A DNA stretch of 64,000 nucleotides, from the NCBI RefSeq assembly GCF_025567045.1, contig NZ_JAOQJK010000007.1:121699-185698 (forward strand), written 5' to 3'. Under the pieces are notes generated by a model. It made no database searches. It worked only from the letters and a program-made list of their open reading frames with translations, and was not told where the DNA came from. The DNA is from Barnesiella propionica (GTDB taxonomy: Bacteria; Bacteroidota; Bacteroidia; Bacteroidales; Barnesiellaceae). Of the stretch, positions 63,765-64,000 are shown in pieces. The position numbers and the translations under genes are program-made. Each line of letters begins with the position of its first letter. Position 1 is the stretch's first letter.

Positions 63765-64000
63765 CCCCGTTTTCCCTTCGGAGGTTCCCCTTTAAAGAGA
63801 AAACACGAAGATAGCAATAAAAGTTCATTGAAATAATTACAATAGACAAAGTAGTACGAGACGTTTTTTTTGACAGGCTTAACCCCCTGTCGGGAAAAAG
63901 GGAAATAAAAAAAGTCAACGTCAAGACAAGAACAATAAGTTAGAGTTTTGAGTTCCGGAGCGAATCTTTGAAAGTATAAAAGAAATAAAAAAGATATACA
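63765..64000 (+). other. Probable leader of a 16S rRNA transcript
   Basis: No protein gene fits here (an 84-codon frame on the minus strand is an artefact). A GACAG/CTGTC hairpin at 63871-63890 lies in the region, and the 3' end (GAGTTCCGGAGCGAATCTTTG and on to GATATACA) resembles the leaders before 16S rRNA in Bacteroidales. The 16S gene itself would start within the next few tens of bases. This is inferred from promoter layout and sequence character. Confidence 0.55.

Noticed and set aside
63670..63924. 84-residue protein on the minus strand
   Set aside because: Overlaps the tandem promoters and leader of the probable rRNA operon and has no coding character.

Overview
The window looks like a chromosome segment of a gut-type Bacteroidales bacterium (Bacteroidota). 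The evidence is promoters of the TTTG / TAnnTTTG type with about 19-21 bp between boxes, no Shine-Dalgarno sequences, an Oar-like TonB-dependent receptor, DUF4836, DUF3332 and DUF3843 proteins, type IX secretion (T9SS) type A sorting tails and DUF6443/Rhs proteins. The genus cannot be fixed because the window stops just before the expected 16S rRNA gene. No insertion sequence, phage or CRISPR array was seen.

Layout. 1-2.2 kb: the tail of an unknown gene and a GadC-type glutamate/GABA antiporter. 2.4-10.8 kb: a hybrid sensor kinase, a second sensor kinase and an Oar-like TonB-dependent receptor whose last ~35 codons have slipped out of frame. 11.3-14.6 kb: a DUF4836 lipoprotein with an ABC ATPase and FtsX-like permease. 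15-19 kb: purM-like, udk, an MltF-like lytic transglycosylase and a DUF3332 lipoprotein, closed by a strong terminator.

19.5-33.6 kb, minus strand: a polymorphic-toxin locus. Two large secreted YD-repeat/Rhs proteins head it. The second carries a C-terminal toxin module and is followed 2 nt later by a putative immunity gene. Downstream lie a decayed HNH/WHH-like toxin tail with a broken SUKH-type immunity gene, then three tandem units. These are built from five copies of a cytosolic immunity-like gene (family A), three copies of a lipoprotein (family B), two toxin tails, two identical 36-codon A/toxin fusion relics and two ~102 bp toxin-tail fragments. This record of recombination is the most unusual part of the window.

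33.8-49.7 kb: housekeeping genes: menG/ubiE, purC, phoH and mutY (minus); DUF3843, a secreted esterase and a possible ~60 nt orphan RNA; a HAD hydrolase and aroB; tRNA-Pro(GGG); fabI; a ROK glucokinase; an acyltransferase, an RluD-type pseudouridine synthase and a PASTA protein in one minus-strand group; and a coiled-coil membrane protein. 49.9-56.2 kb: an outer-membrane barrel protein and a TolC/HlyD/ABC-2/ABC-2 export operon without an ATPase. 56.4-63.4 kb: three consecutive secreted endonuclease I-family proteins with T9SS-type tails. 63.6-64 kb: two nearly identical tandem promoters and a leader that probably belong to an rRNA operon starting just beyond the window.
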